Assembly (NCBI RefSeq): GCF_000172155.1
Contig: NZ_ABIZ01000001.1
Coordinates: 7,287,105 to 7,351,104, forward strand
Source: Verrucomicrobium spinosum DSM 4136 = JCM 18804
Lineage (GTDB): Bacteria; Verrucomicrobiota; Verrucomicrobiia; Verrucomicrobiales; Verrucomicrobiaceae
DNA: 64,000 nt
Direction of reading: 5' to 3'
Numbering within the stretch: position 1 is the first letter of the stretch; each line of letters begins with the position of its first letter. Under the pieces are notes generated by a model. The model did no database searches, was not told where the DNA came from, and saw only the letters and a program-made list of their open reading frames with translations. Both the position numbers and the translations under genes were made by a program. Shown one piece after another: positions 33,439-42,436 of the stretch.

Positions 33439-35130
33439 TCAGGCTCGCACGCGGATCAGGCCACCTGGCGGGATGAGGAGCATCACCACGTTGCCATCGT
33501 TCTCAGGGTTCACCGTGGGGGCATCATCTTCGACCGACCAGGTCGCACTGCCGATGGCCAGCGCCAGCTTGAGTGTCAGGTTCACCTCGCCCGTCTCATA
33601 GTCGAGGTCCCACATCTGCTCGTCTGGCATGACGTTGCGAATGCGGCATTGGTCGAACGTGATGGGCGTGGTGGGCCTGAACTCCACCACCTCCGCCCCC
33701 TCGGCATCCGTGAAGGTGAACTCTGTCATCGTGGGCGTGATCTCCAGCTCCAGCCACACCGTCACCGTCCCGCCTTTGCCCAGGGCAATGTAGGGCGGCG
33801 GGACAAAGTCGAGGTCCGTGGTGTCCAGCGTAGGGGGCACCTCGTCCTCTGTGGTTCCCAGGTGAGAGGCCGAGACCCACCCGGGCGTCACGCGGATCTC
33901 ACAGGTGCCAGCCTCAGGATCCACGGCCGCTGCATACAGCGTCAGGGCGGTGGGCGGCACTGCATCGGTGATCTCCTCTGGCGCATACTCCTGCACCTCC
34001 CCGCTGTCCACCGTGTCCACCCGCTGGTCCTCATGCTGGCGGCGGGTGATGGTCCACATCGTGGGCTTGTAGCCGCAGTACTGGGGCAGGCCCAGGGCCA
34101 GGTTGACGAAGCCATTGTCCAGGGACTCCTGCACCGTCTGCACCATCGCCCCCATGCTGGCCCAGCTCGCCTGGTCGCTGGTGATGTTGAGGCTCTGGCC
34201 CGGGTGCAGGCCCGTCACGCCATCAGCCGCCCAGAGCTGCACGCCGCCCTCCCAGGGCATCACTGCGAAGGCATCATAGAGCCTCCGCGCATAGCCTGGC
34301 ACGGCGTGCTCACCCTTCTTCAGGGTGATCGTCATGGCGATTGCATCCAGCACGTCTGGCTCAGATCCGGGCGGGTAGGCATCCACCAGCGCAGCAGGCC
34401 GCATCCCGTCCGTGCTCACGGCCGTGCCACTGCGCTCATAGCGCACCACCACGCCGCTGGGCACCAGATCCGGGCGGGGTTGCAAGTTCACGGCACGGAG
34501 TGGCGGTGTGCCCTTGGTGAAGGTGACAGTTGTTCCCTCGTCCCCACGCGTGGTGAGTTTGAAGGTTGGCGGCTCGGTCGAGTAGTCGAACCACACGGCC
34601 GCATCCGGGTGCGCCGTCAGGGCGCTGCGGATCAGCTCGTCACATCGGCGGTCCTGCTTGGTCAGGCGCGGCGGGGTGAACTCTGGGAGCACATACGGCT
34701 CCGCCTGGAGCTGGAAGCCCAGGCCCTTGCCCACTGCATAGGTCAGTACGATTTGCAGCATCTCCAGGCTGGTCAGATCTGCCCCGTCCACCACAGAGTA
34801 TCGGTATCGGTAGGTCTTCTCCGCCTCCAGCGTCAGCTTCACATACGGCATCCGGCTCAGCTCCCACCAGGGGCCGCCCACTTCGATTGCCATCGTGTCC
34901 CCCGCCGCCTCCCCCCGCACCACGCGGCTCATCACCCGCCCGCGGAAGTACGGCTCGCCATCGCGTTTCAGCGTGATGACCTGGTCGTAGTCGAAAGGGA
35001 CCACCGCATCGGCCGCCCGATTGATGGGCAGGGACAGCACGTCCACCGCCTGGTTGTTGCGGGTCAGGGTGCCCAGCGTCACCCCCCAGTGTTCTGGGGT
35101 CTCGTCATTGATGAGCCATTCGATTGCCAT
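33439..35130 (-). CDS. phage tail hub/baseplate-like protein
   Basis: 563 residues following the tape measure gene, where siphophages encode distal tail and hub proteins. The N-terminal part is beta-rich with VITLKRDGEPYFRGRVMS, a pattern often seen in phage hub (gpD/gp27-like) proteins where a local coordinate or contact is evaluated. The central FKLTTRGDEGTTVTF region and VVVRYERSGTAV also fit this fold type. The C-terminal third (about 400-563) is beta-sandwich-like. Assignment rests on position and these patterns. Confidence 0.55.
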   Translation of the reverse strand: MAIEWLINDETPEHWGVTLGTLTRNNQAVDVLSLPINRAADAVVPFDYDQVITLKRDGEPYFRGRVMSRVVRGEAAGDTMAIEVGGPWWELSRMPYVKLTLEAEKTYRYRYSVVDGADLTSLEMLQIVLTYAVGKGLGFQLQAEPYVLPEFTPPRLTKQDRRCDELIRSALTAHPDAAVWFDYSTEPPTFKLTTRGDEGTTVTFTKGTPPLRAVNLQPRPDLVPSGVVVRYERSGTAVSTDGMRPAALVDAYPPGSEPDVLDAIAMTITLKKGEHAVPGYARRLYDAFAVMPWEGGVQLWAADGVTGLHPGQSLNITSDQASWASMGAMVQTVQESLDNGFVNLALGLPQYCGYKPTMWTITRRQHEDQRVDTVDSGEVQEYAPEEITDAVPPTALTLYAAAVDPEAGTCEIRVTPGWVSASHLGTTEDEVPPTLDTTDLDFVPPPYIALGKGGTVTVWLELEITPTMTEFTFTDAEGAEVVEFRPTTPITFDQCRIRNVMPDEQMWDLDYETGEVNLTLKLALAIGSATWSVEDDAPTVNPENDGNVVMLLIPPGGLIRVRA

Positions 35131-35145
35131 GGTGCTGAGGTGTGT

Positions 35146-37101
35146 TTACCGTTGGGCGTCGTTGGCGGCTCGGATCTGCTCCACCTGACGCTTGGCCGCC
35201 TCTGCTGTTTGCATGGAGCCTTGAGCGATCTGTGCGGCGGAGACCACTGCGCTCGCTAGGTCCCTCACGGCTTGATTGACGGAGTGAATCAGATTCTGTT
35301 GTGCGTTAGCGATGGCTTTCAACTCGCCGGGATCGACACCGTCATTGAGGGAGTCTCGCAGCTCTTGCAGCTTCGCTGCCGTCTCTTCGTTTCGGCCCTT
35401 TGACATGGCGATCTGCTGATCGAGCGCCTTCTTGATGACGTCTGTCTGCTTCTCCAGGTCGCCTGTTGACTCCTGCACCTTTGTCTGTGCATCGGCCAAG
35501 TCCTCTTTACCCTTCTGCTGCTCAGCCTGCTGCGCCGCCTTGTCATCTTCCATGCCCGACCTCTCCTGCCACTGCTCTCCCTCGTTGGCCCGGTCCTGCA
35601 CATTGCGGTCCACGGTCTTCTGCCATTCGTCGCCCACTTTTTGCGCATCTTCCTTGGCCTTCTTGGCCGCCTGGTGCAGCTGTTCCAGGACCTTGCGGTA
35701 TTCCTCCATCGCATCCTTCAGGGGCAGTTTTCCATCGCTTACCTGTGCGTCGATGCTCCTCAGCTCATCCTTTACCTCATCGGGGAGATTCGGATCGGCG
35801 AAGAGGCCCTTGGCTTTGTCATTCACCTGTTTGAGCCTCTCCTGGCCCTGCGCAATCTGCTTCTTCACTTCCTGTTTCGCAGCCGCCACGCCCCCAGGCT
35901 GCGCCGCGTCTGTGATGCTCGGCGGGGCGAAGAGAGTCGCTCTGTCCGCAGTAATGCCACCCTCCACGATGCGCTTGAGTTCCAGTTGCCGGACCAGCGC
36001 CTGGGCCTGCTGCAGCCGGTATTCCGCTTCTGCCTGGCTCTCCCCGGCCTGGGTCGCTTTGGCCGTGACTTTCTCCTCATCACGGTTCCTTGCCGCATCG
36101 TTGATTTGCAGCTCATCCCAGCCCGCATCACGCTGGAGCTGGCGGCGTTTTGCCGTCTTCTCACTCTCTGGCAGGTCTGCCTTTTCCAGGTCGGACAGGT
36201 CTTGCTGGAGCATGAGCTTCCTCATCTCTTTGGCGTGCTCCAGCTCCCGCTTCAGGTAGTCGGTGCGCTCATCCATCTTGCCCTTCCACCTGTCGATCGC
36301 GTCGGACTCCTGTTGCAGCACTTCAGCAAAGGTGGTCTCGCGGACGGTGGCCGAGGCCGTGCCCATGGCCTCCACCACATCAGCGGCGCCCGTCATCATT
36401 TTGGAGAAGCTCTCCAGTTTGCTCACGGCGTTCGCACCGAAGGCCCACTCCACCGCCGTGGTGAACTTCTGCCCCAGCTCCGTCTGGGCCACGGCCGCGA
36501 GGCGGCTGATGCTCTTCTCCACCTCTGGGTTCTGATCCAGAAACCCCCGGAAGGCGGACCTCGCCACCGCACCGGCGGCGAAGACGGCCGTGCCCCATGC
36601 GGCCATGCGCATGGCCCCGGACTTCATGGCCTCATCTGCCGCCTGCTGCTCCTCCGCCATCCGGCGTTGCCGCCGCTCGGCCAGGGCTTCTTCCGTCTTT
36701 TCCTTGGCCGCTGCGATGGCCTCTGCGGCCCGCTGCATGGCATCCTGCCTGGCCGTCTCCCGGTTGACCTTCAGCTCAGCATTCCGCTCCGCGGCAGAGA
36801 CGTCACCCTCGCCCCCGTTCATCCCCTCCAGGAAGCTGTCGAGGTCATCCTCATCATCCCCCGCAGCCCTGGCCAGGGGCGACCCGGCCACTGCTCCCAT
36901 TTCTTTGGCCAGCTGGTTCCAGTCCTTGGTCGCCTTGGCCGCCCGCTGGATCGCGCCCTCCGCCTCCGTGGCCTTGTCACCCACCTTCTCCATCCCATCT
37001 GCCGCCGCCTCAGCGGCCTTGGCAGATTCCTCCAGGCCCTGCGTCACCTGTTTCAGGGCGGCAGTGTCGGCTTGAGTGGTGAGCTTGATGACGTAGGGCA
37101 C
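35146..37101 (-). CDS. phage tail tape measure protein
   Basis: 651 residues from a GTG start at 37101. Long, mostly alpha-helical and coiled-coil, very rich in Ala, Glu, Lys and Gln (AAADGMEKVGDKATEAEGAI; KAKEDAQKVGDEWQKTVDRN). One hydrophobic stretch (MAAWGTAVFAAGAVARSAF) lies near residue 165. This composition and its place between tail tube-side genes and hub genes are characteristic of tape measure proteins, which set tail length and pass into the host envelope. At 651 residues it would correspond to a tail of roughly 100 nm by the usual length rule. Confidence 0.75.
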   Translation of the reverse strand: MPYVIKLTTQADTAALKQVTQGLEESAKAAEAAADGMEKVGDKATEAEGAIQRAAKATKDWNQLAKEMGAVAGSPLARAAGDDEDDLDSFLEGMNGGEGDVSAAERNAELKVNRETARQDAMQRAAEAIAAAKEKTEEALAERRQRRMAEEQQAADEAMKSGAMRMAAWGTAVFAAGAVARSAFRGFLDQNPEVEKSISRLAAVAQTELGQKFTTAVEWAFGANAVSKLESFSKMMTGAADVVEAMGTASATVRETTFAEVLQQESDAIDRWKGKMDERTDYLKRELEHAKEMRKLMLQQDLSDLEKADLPESEKTAKRRQLQRDAGWDELQINDAARNRDEEKVTAKATQAGESQAEAEYRLQQAQALVRQLELKRIVEGGITADRATLFAPPSITDAAQPGGVAAAKQEVKKQIAQGQERLKQVNDKAKGLFADPNLPDEVKDELRSIDAQVSDGKLPLKDAMEEYRKVLEQLHQAAKKAKEDAQKVGDEWQKTVDRNVQDRANEGEQWQERSGMEDDKAAQQAEQQKGKEDLADAQTKVQESTGDLEKQTDVIKKALDQQIAMSKGRNEETAAKLQELRDSLNDGVDPGELKAIANAQQNLIHSVNQAVRDLASAVVSAAQIAQGSMQTAEAAKRQVEQIRAANDAQR

Positions 37102-37152
37102 GGGGTGTGGAGCAATTCGGAATTGGGAATGAGGAATGAGGAATTAACAACG

Positions 37153-38685
37153 CTACGGAGCCAGATAAGTGGTGATGACGACGATGCCGTTGCCCCCGTT
37201 GCCTCCAGCGCCTGAGAGGAGGTCATTGAGGCCAGCGCCACCGCCACCACCGCCGGAACCGCGCTGGCCGTTCCCGCCAGCTCCAGCCGCTGCGGTCGTA
37301 GATGATGCGCCGCCACCACCACCAGAGCCGACGCCAAAAGCATGTAGTCCACCATTGGTGCCTGACGCGCCAGTGGCGCCCCCCGCGCCCCCTGTGACGC
37401 CACCAGTGAGAGCATAGGATGTAGATGGGACACCAGTAGCGCCCGAGAATGCGACACCACCAGAACTGATCCCGCCGCCACCACCACCGCCGCTGGGCAC
37501 GCATGTGTTAGTCGTGGAACCTGCCGCTGCGGCAGTGCCTGCTACACCTGTCCCGCCAGCCGTGCCTGCGATGGTCGCTGTCGCAGTCCCACCTGGGGTG
37601 ACAATTGATGCTGATCCGGTGACAGAACCGCCGCTGCCGCCGCTTCCGGTTCCTCCGCTACCACCATTCCCACCAACTGCCACAATTGCGCCAAATGAGG
37701 ATTGTGTGCCAGCACTTCCGGGATTGCCATTGGTGGTGTTGGCTCCAGGTTCCGGGCCGCCTGTACCGCCTGTACCCACGACGACCGCCACCGTGTCAGA
37801 GAGAATGGATGCGTCAATGGGCAGAGACACAACCCCCCCGCCTGCGCCCCCACCGCCCCCGCCAATCGTCACTCCAGCGACGCCGCGTCTTCCACTGCCA
37901 CCGCCACCGCCACCACCAACCACAAAGATATGTGCCCTGGAAGCATTGGCAGGCTTGGTCCAGGTGCCGTCCGCAGTAAATACTTGCACATCCACCTGTT
38001 GAGCAGGGGCGCTATGGTACCCCTTCACCCCGGAGCCATCTGTCCCATAGACCTTATTGTTACCCGGGCTCGCCGAGTCTCCACTTAGGCGCAAGCCATC
38101 GGCATCCTGCACAATGGATTGCTGCACCTCCAGCTTGGTCCCATCGATCACCGAGCCCTGCCACACCCCGGTGGAGATCGTGCCCAGCGTGGTGATGTTG
38201 TCTGTGCCCGCCCAGGTGCTCAGCGCGGTATTTTCCACGTTGCCCAGTCCCGCCGCCGTCCTCAGTGCGGCCGCATCTGCCTGGGTCAGCAGCCCTCGGC
38301 CAAAGCTGGTCGTGGTCAGCGCTGCAATGGCAGTGAGATCAGAGTCCAGGTCCTGCTTGGCCGCCAGGTCACTCACCAGGTTGGTGATGGATGATTGACC
38401 GATGTTGGACAGCGTGTTGCTGCCGCCATCGATGGTCTTGCCAGTGAGCGTCATCGTCACGCTGTCCAGCCATTCACCGATCTGCGTGATCGTCGCCTTG
38501 CGGCTTGCGGGGGTGCCGTCTGGGTCAACCGTGACCTCGAAGATATCAGTGCCTGCCAGCGAGCTGGCGGCCGTCAGGTCCCTGATCTTCTTGGGGGTTT
38601 GGGCATGGGCATCAGGGGCGACGAACGAAAACGCCAGAGCCAGGCTGGCGGCCAGCAGGGTGGGTTTGAGGAGGTGTTTCATCAT
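37153..38685 (-). CDS. glycine-rich tail-fibre-like protein with Sec signal peptide
   Basis: 510 residues. The first 29 residues are a textbook signal peptide (MKHLLKP, hydrophobic core, APDAHAQT cleavage region). Residues about 35-235 resemble phage tail-fibre shafts, with DLAAKQDLDSDLTAIAAL and RTAAGLGNVENTALSTWAG, typical fibre repeats. Residues 245-510 are a glycine-rich domain: VFTADGTWTKPANASRAHIFVVGGGGGG, as in phage adhesin tips. A signal peptide is very unusual for a virion protein assembled in the cytoplasm. Either the protein is exported by the lysogen or the fibre was captured from a secreted host protein. Confidence 0.75.
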   Translation of the reverse strand: MMKHLLKPTLLAASLALAFSFVAPDAHAQTPKKIRDLTAASSLAGTDIFEVTVDPDGTPASRKATITQIGEWLDSVTMTLTGKTIDGGSNTLSNIGQSSITNLVSDLAAKQDLDSDLTAIAALTTTSFGRGLLTQADAAALRTAAGLGNVENTALSTWAGTDNITTLGTISTGVWQGSVIDGTKLEVQQSIVQDADGLRLSGDSASPGNNKVYGTDGSGVKGYHSAPAQQVDVQVFTADGTWTKPANASRAHIFVVGGGGGGGSGRRGVAGVTIGGGGGGAGGGVVSLPIDASILSDTVAVVVGTGGTGGPEPGANTTNGNPGSAGTQSSFGAIVAVGGNGGSGGTGSGGSGGSVTGSASIVTPGGTATATIAGTAGGTGVAGTAAAAGSTTNTCVPSGGGGGGGISSGGVAFSGATGVPSTSYALTGGVTGGAGGATGASGTNGGLHAFGVGSGGGGGASSTTAAAGAGGNGQRGSGGGGGGAGLNDLLSGAGGNGGNGIVVITTYLAP

Positions 38686-38756
38686 GGGTTTCTCAGGTTG
38701 GGTTGGCTTGTGGTTATGGGTGGAAACTTGCTGTGGGTGGAGCTGCTCGGGCCAGG

Positions 38757-39260
38757 TCAGGCTTCGTCCTCCTGCACGCGGATGCCGCCGTCCTCGGTCT
38801 CGCGCTCCTCGTCGCCCTCAGTGATGCGGGCTCCCCAGACGCCGGTGCGGTTGGGAGAGATGGCCCCGCCCAGGATGCTGTAGTGCAGTCGCAGGCTCAC
38901 TCCCATCGGGTACATCACCGGCGGGGTGATGATGCAGTTGGCAATGTCGAACTCCGTCCAGGTGCCAGGCATGGGACCGTCTTCGCGAAAGGTCACGGTG
39001 CCCTCCCAGGCATGGGCCGTCGAGATCGACCGCATGAACTCATGGACCTCGGCGAAGCTGTCGAAACGGCGGATGGTGTCGAACTCCACCTGCTGGGCCA
39101 GGTTGCCCCGGTCCGCGAACTGGGGCACCTCCCAGTTCCAGCCTTCCACCTGCTGCTGGATTCTGCGGGGAGTCATGTTGAACTCCCCACAGGAGGAGCT
39201 CCGGTGCTCTCCCAGGACGGGATCGCCAGCGAGGTAGAATGAGCCAATGTAAACGCGCAT
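38757..39260 (-). CDS. phage tail-region protein, unknown
   Basis: 167 residues, no recognised domain. Features are an N-terminal MRVYIGSFYLAGDP, a WNWEVPQFADRGNLAQQVEF segment and an acidic C-terminus. It sits between the repeat-rich 242-residue protein and the fibre-like gene in the tail module, transcribed with them. It could be a tail completion or minor tail protein. Assignment is by position only. Confidence 0.55.
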   Translation of the reverse strand: MRVYIGSFYLAGDPVLGEHRSSSCGEFNMTPRRIQQQVEGWNWEVPQFADRGNLAQQVEFDTIRRFDSFAEVHEFMRSISTAHAWEGTVTFREDGPMPGTWTEFDIANCIITPPVMYPMGVSLRLHYSILGGAISPNRTGVWGARITEGDEERETEDGGIRVQEDEA

Positions 39261-39311
39261 AGAGTGAGGTGGTGTGGGTGGTGATGAAGGGGTGGGTTGC
39301 TAACGAGGAAA

Positions 39312-40040
39312 TTACCGTGGGGCATTGATGCGGACCTGCTGCATCTGATGCTGTGCGGCACTGGTCGTCTGGCGGGTCCGCGCCTGGCTGGCCCGCATCT
39401 GGGCCATGGGCATCGTGTGGAGATTGCGGGGGCGTCGTGAGCGGCCGACCGGCAGGGCCTTGCCCCGGTCTGCGGCCGCACTTTGCTGTTGGGATCTGCG
39501 GACGAACTCAGCCCCGGGAGCTTGCCGATCCATCCGCTCCCCCTGCGCCTGGGACCGGGCCACGAAGCGGCTGCTCTGGGCCTGGGATGCCTGCTGGAAT
39601 GCCGCGCCTGGCGAACGCTTCACAAACTCCGCAGACTGCTCCCTCGAGGCCTCTACAAACCCCCGGCCTGGCGAGCGGCGGAGCAGCTCGGCCGACTGCC
39701 TGCGGGAGGCCTCCAGGAAGCGGTTGCTCTGGGCCTGGCTCGCTTCCTGGAAGCGGTTGCCAGGGGACCGTCGCACCATCTCCGCAGAGGCCCGCTGGGA
39801 TGCCGCGATGAAGGCATCACTCTGGCGCTGCGACGCCTGGCGGAAGAGCCCCCCCGGTGACCGCCGCGCCATCTCAGCGCTCTGCCTCCGCGAGGCCTCA
39901 AGATACAACCCGCTCTGCCGCTGGCTCGCCCGGGCGAAGGCACGCCCCGCATCCTTCTGTTTCCAGGTCGCCGTGCGACGTGCACTGGCGGCCTGGAACT
40001 TGGAGGAGCTGCGGGCGCTGTAGTCGGAGAGGGATGCCAT
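39312..40040 (-). CDS. Arg/Ser/Gln-rich tandem repeat phage protein
   Basis: 242 residues built from about five degenerate units of 20-31 residues centred on RRSPGxxFxxASQxQS followed by RFLEASRRQSAE-type stretches. It is strongly basic, predicted helical between the SPG turns, and without membrane segments. It lies between the tail-tube candidate and the tape measure-side genes, where other siphophages encode tail assembly chaperones, but its sequence is unlike them. No family is recognised. The gene is flanked by a CTTGCAAG word at 40060-40067. Confidence 0.65.
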   Translation of the reverse strand: MASLSDYSARSSSKFQAASARRTATWKQKDAGRAFARASQRQSGLYLEASRRQSAEMARRSPGGLFRQASQRQSDAFIAASQRASAEMVRRSPGNRFQEASQAQSNRFLEASRRQSAELLRRSPGRGFVEASREQSAEFVKRSPGAAFQQASQAQSSRFVARSQAQGERMDRQAPGAEFVRRSQQQSAAADRGKALPVGRSRRPRNLHTMPMAQMRASQARTRQTTSAAQHQMQQVRINAPR

Positions 40041-40087
40041 GGGAGGTCATTGCAGGGGCCTTGCAAGAGGCGTTGCGTCAGGGCCTG

Positions 40088-41023
40088 TCAGGCCTCTTCA
40101 TCGGGGTCTTCCGTCCCCACCACAAAGAGCGGATCCACCACACCGCCAGTGAAGGTGCGGGTGGCCCGGAACTCCATCTGCCCCACCCGGCGCACACTCG
40201 GACCATAGGCCTCGTTGCCCAGGATCGGAGCTGTTCCACTGAGGGAGACGAACACACCCGTGCCTGCGATCTTGAGCTTGTTGGTGGTCGCGGTACTCCG
40301 GCCACGCACGGCACCAGCGCCCTGGTGCTTCAGCAGGGCCAGCACCTGTGCGGGGGTGACACCTTCTGGGATCAGCTTGGCCGAGACGTCCAGGGACTGG
40401 AAGGTGTAGTCGAACAGCCCCTTGTGGTCATTGGTCTCCGGGTTGAGCTGGAGGTTGAACTCCACGGCAATGCCTTCCTTCGTCTGGAAGGCATCCCACG
40501 GTGCATCTCCACCCCATGCACAGGTATAGGGCTGGGTGATGATCTGGGCCGCGTTGAAGGCGGCATCGCCCGGGTAGGCCTCGGCCGAGTCCGTGAACAG
40601 CGAGTTGGCGTCAGCCCAGGCGCTGGCCTCCGCATGCAGGCAGGTGAACTGCACATCGCCAAACAGCGTCTTCGTGGCCGCCAGCATGATGTTCGGCATC
40701 TTGGTCACCGCGCCTGCTTTGTACACGCGCTTCTTGCCGTCGATGGTCCAGATGGTGATCGTCTTGTCTGCGCCAAAGACGCTGGACCCAATGAGCGCCG
40801 ATGCATAGGGGAAGAGCACGCCCAGGGCCGCCCACTGGCCCGCAGGGGTGAAGCTGATCTGGTGCATGACCTGGTCAACACGGTCGTCGACCTTGCCGAA
40901 GTTGGCCACGTTCACAGCGAAGGTCTCCTGGCCCAGCGTGACCGTGATGTCGCCCTGGGAGTAGAAGGTCTGGGCCTGGTACTGGATGATCGCGGGGCCG
41001 CGCAAGATATCGGTTCTAGACAT
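40088..41023 (-). CDS. phage major tail (tube) protein candidate
   Basis: 311 residues, beta-rich, with MSRTDILRGPAIIQYQAQTF at the start and long alternating strands (GDITVTLGQETFAVNVANFG, ITIWTIDGKKRVYKAG). There is one copy and no sheath gene nearby. Size, fold type and position after the tail terminator-like gene and before the tape measure suggest the tube subunit. An acidic tail closes it (GTEDPDEEA). Not confirmed by a specific motif. Confidence 0.5.
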   Translation of the reverse strand: MSRTDILRGPAIIQYQAQTFYSQGDITVTLGQETFAVNVANFGKVDDRVDQVMHQISFTPAGQWAALGVLFPYASALIGSSVFGADKTITIWTIDGKKRVYKAGAVTKMPNIMLAATKTLFGDVQFTCLHAEASAWADANSLFTDSAEAYPGDAAFNAAQIITQPYTCAWGGDAPWDAFQTKEGIAVEFNLQLNPETNDHKGLFDYTFQSLDVSAKLIPEGVTPAQVLALLKHQGAGAVRGRSTATTNKLKIAGTGVFVSLSGTAPILGNEAYGPSVRRVGQMEFRATRTFTGGVVDPLFVVGTEDPDEEA

Positions 41024-41062
41024 AACTTTTTAGTAGGTGGGAGGTGGGTGGTTGGGGTGGGC

Positions 41063-41803
41063 TTATTCGTCAGCGATGGGGGCCCAGTTGCAGTCGGAGG
41101 GGATCATCCCTTCCAGGTAGGCCACAGTCTGGAAATCGACGGGAAACACCGTCTCAGGGGGCAGCGTGATCGGGCCGGTATAGAGCGTGGCCGTGGCGTT
41201 GGCCGGGCCGGGGTAGCTGCCGTCCGCCGTCCAGTAGATCTCAGCTCCACCAGTGCCACAAGTGAGAGTGATGGTGTCGCCCGGAGTGATCTGCGGCTCC
41301 AGCACCTTTCTCACGCGGTCCAGCCCCGTGAGCAGTCGCAGCACCACCAGGTAGTGCACCTCCCCTTGGACTGGGGCTTGCAGTGGCCGCATCGGCTTAT
41401 TGTCGGCCATGAGGACGTTGCCCACTCTCCGCGCCACGTAACGGTGCAGCAGGTTGAGCACATTCACGCCGATCTGTTCGGCGTTCTTCCCCACGCCCCC
41501 GCTGGCGGTGTCATCAGCGATGAGCGGTCGCACAATGACCTGGAAGGACTGCACCACCTCAATGACCGGGCCGGGGGATTGTCCCTCTGGCGCATCCACC
41601 TCGGGCATCAGCACGATCACGCAGGAGCCTGCCTTGCCATCCTTCTCATTGAGCCCGCTCAGGGCCAGTTCGACGTCACTGTCCACCAGCCCCTTGCGGG
41701 CCAGCAGCACAGGGATGTCGCGGAAGAACGCATCATTGGCCAGGCGGCCGTACACGTCCTCTTGCAGGAGGCGGATCACATCGTCGTTCCAGGTGGTGCT
41801 CAT
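41063..41803 (-). CDS. phage tail-completion-like protein with CHB_HEX-type C-terminal domain
   Basis: 246 residues from the ATG at 41803. The N-terminal 165 residues (WNDDVIRLLQEDVYGRLAND, then VQSFQVIVRPLIADD) resemble small tail terminator or joining proteins by position. The C-terminal 60 residues have the chitobiase/beta-hexosaminidase C-terminal pattern: a strand, then GGAEIYWTADGSYP, then LYTGPITLP. That Ig-like domain is usually found on secreted bacterial proteins and sometimes on phage virions as a surface decoration. Confidence 0.55.
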   Translation of the reverse strand: MSTTWNDDVIRLLQEDVYGRLANDAFFRDIPVLLARKGLVDSDVELALSGLNEKDGKAGSCVIVLMPEVDAPEGQSPGPVIEVVQSFQVIVRPLIADDTASGGVGKNAEQIGVNVLNLLHRYVARRVGNVLMADNKPMRPLQAPVQGEVHYLVVLRLLTGLDRVRKVLEPQITPGDTITLTCGTGGAEIYWTADGSYPGPANATATLYTGPITLPPETVFPVDFQTVAYLEGMIPSDCNWAPIADE

Positions 41804-41812
41804 GATCAAGAT

Positions 41813-42436
41813 TCAAGATTGCAGTTGAGCGAGGTCCTCTCGCAGCATGTCAGCCGCCGCCCCCTCAGCGGCCACCGTGTATTGCTCTTCGCTCGGCAGC
41901 AGGCCCCGGTCCTGGGGCAGCGTGACCGATTCCTTGAGCCAGTAGTGCACCACGATCTTGCGGCCAGACTTGTCGCCTTTGATGGGGCGTCCGCTGTCGC
42001 TCTCCTCCACCAGGGCCAGGTGGCGTCCCAGGCGGATCGGCTTCAGCCCCTGCATCTCGCGGGCGCGACGGCCGTAGGCCTGGGCACTGGCGGGAATGGT
42101 CAGGTACTGGGAGTTAACAGGCTTGATGGTCACAGGCCCTTCCACCCGGGCGAAGATCTCAGGCGCACCGCCCAGGGTGACCGTGGCCCCCTCCGCATTG
42201 CTCGCACTCTCTATCGCGTTGCCCCTGCGTGTAAGGTACCCCGTGGGCTGTGCTCCCAGCCGGTCGGCAGTCGTATGGCGGGTGGGGGCAGCACGAAAGA
42301 GGATGTGCTCACGAGTCACCACCTCAGCAGCATCCGCGATCCTCTTGTTCAGCGGCTTCAAATCCGTCAGATCCCCCAGGAGGAACTTCAGGGCCTGCGT
42401 GACCGTGTCATCGATCTTGATGGTGATTTCAAGCAT
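41813..42436 (-). CDS. phage virion morphogenesis protein (Mu gpG-like)
   Basis: 207 residues. The N-terminus MLEITIKIDDTVTQALKFLL and the following TDLKPLNKRIADAAEV match the gpG tail-completion family start, where a short beta strand is followed by a helix. Later RRGNAIESASNAEGATVTLG and YLTIPASAQAYGRRARE are typical. It would act in joining head and tail. It overlaps the upstream minor head gene by 8 nt. Confidence 0.65.
   Translation of the reverse strand: MLEITIKIDDTVTQALKFLLGDLTDLKPLNKRIADAAEVVTREHILFRAAPTRHTTADRLGAQPTGYLTRRGNAIESASNAEGATVTLGGAPEIFARVEGPVTIKPVNSQYLTIPASAQAYGRRAREMQGLKPIRLGRHLALVEESDSGRPIKGDKSGRKIVVHYWLKESVTLPQDRGLLPSEEQYTVAAEGAAADMLREDLAQLQS

Noticed and set aside
32989-35259. 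756-residue open frame on + strand
   Set aside because: Antisense to hub-like and distal tail genes; His/Arg/Gly-rich shadow.
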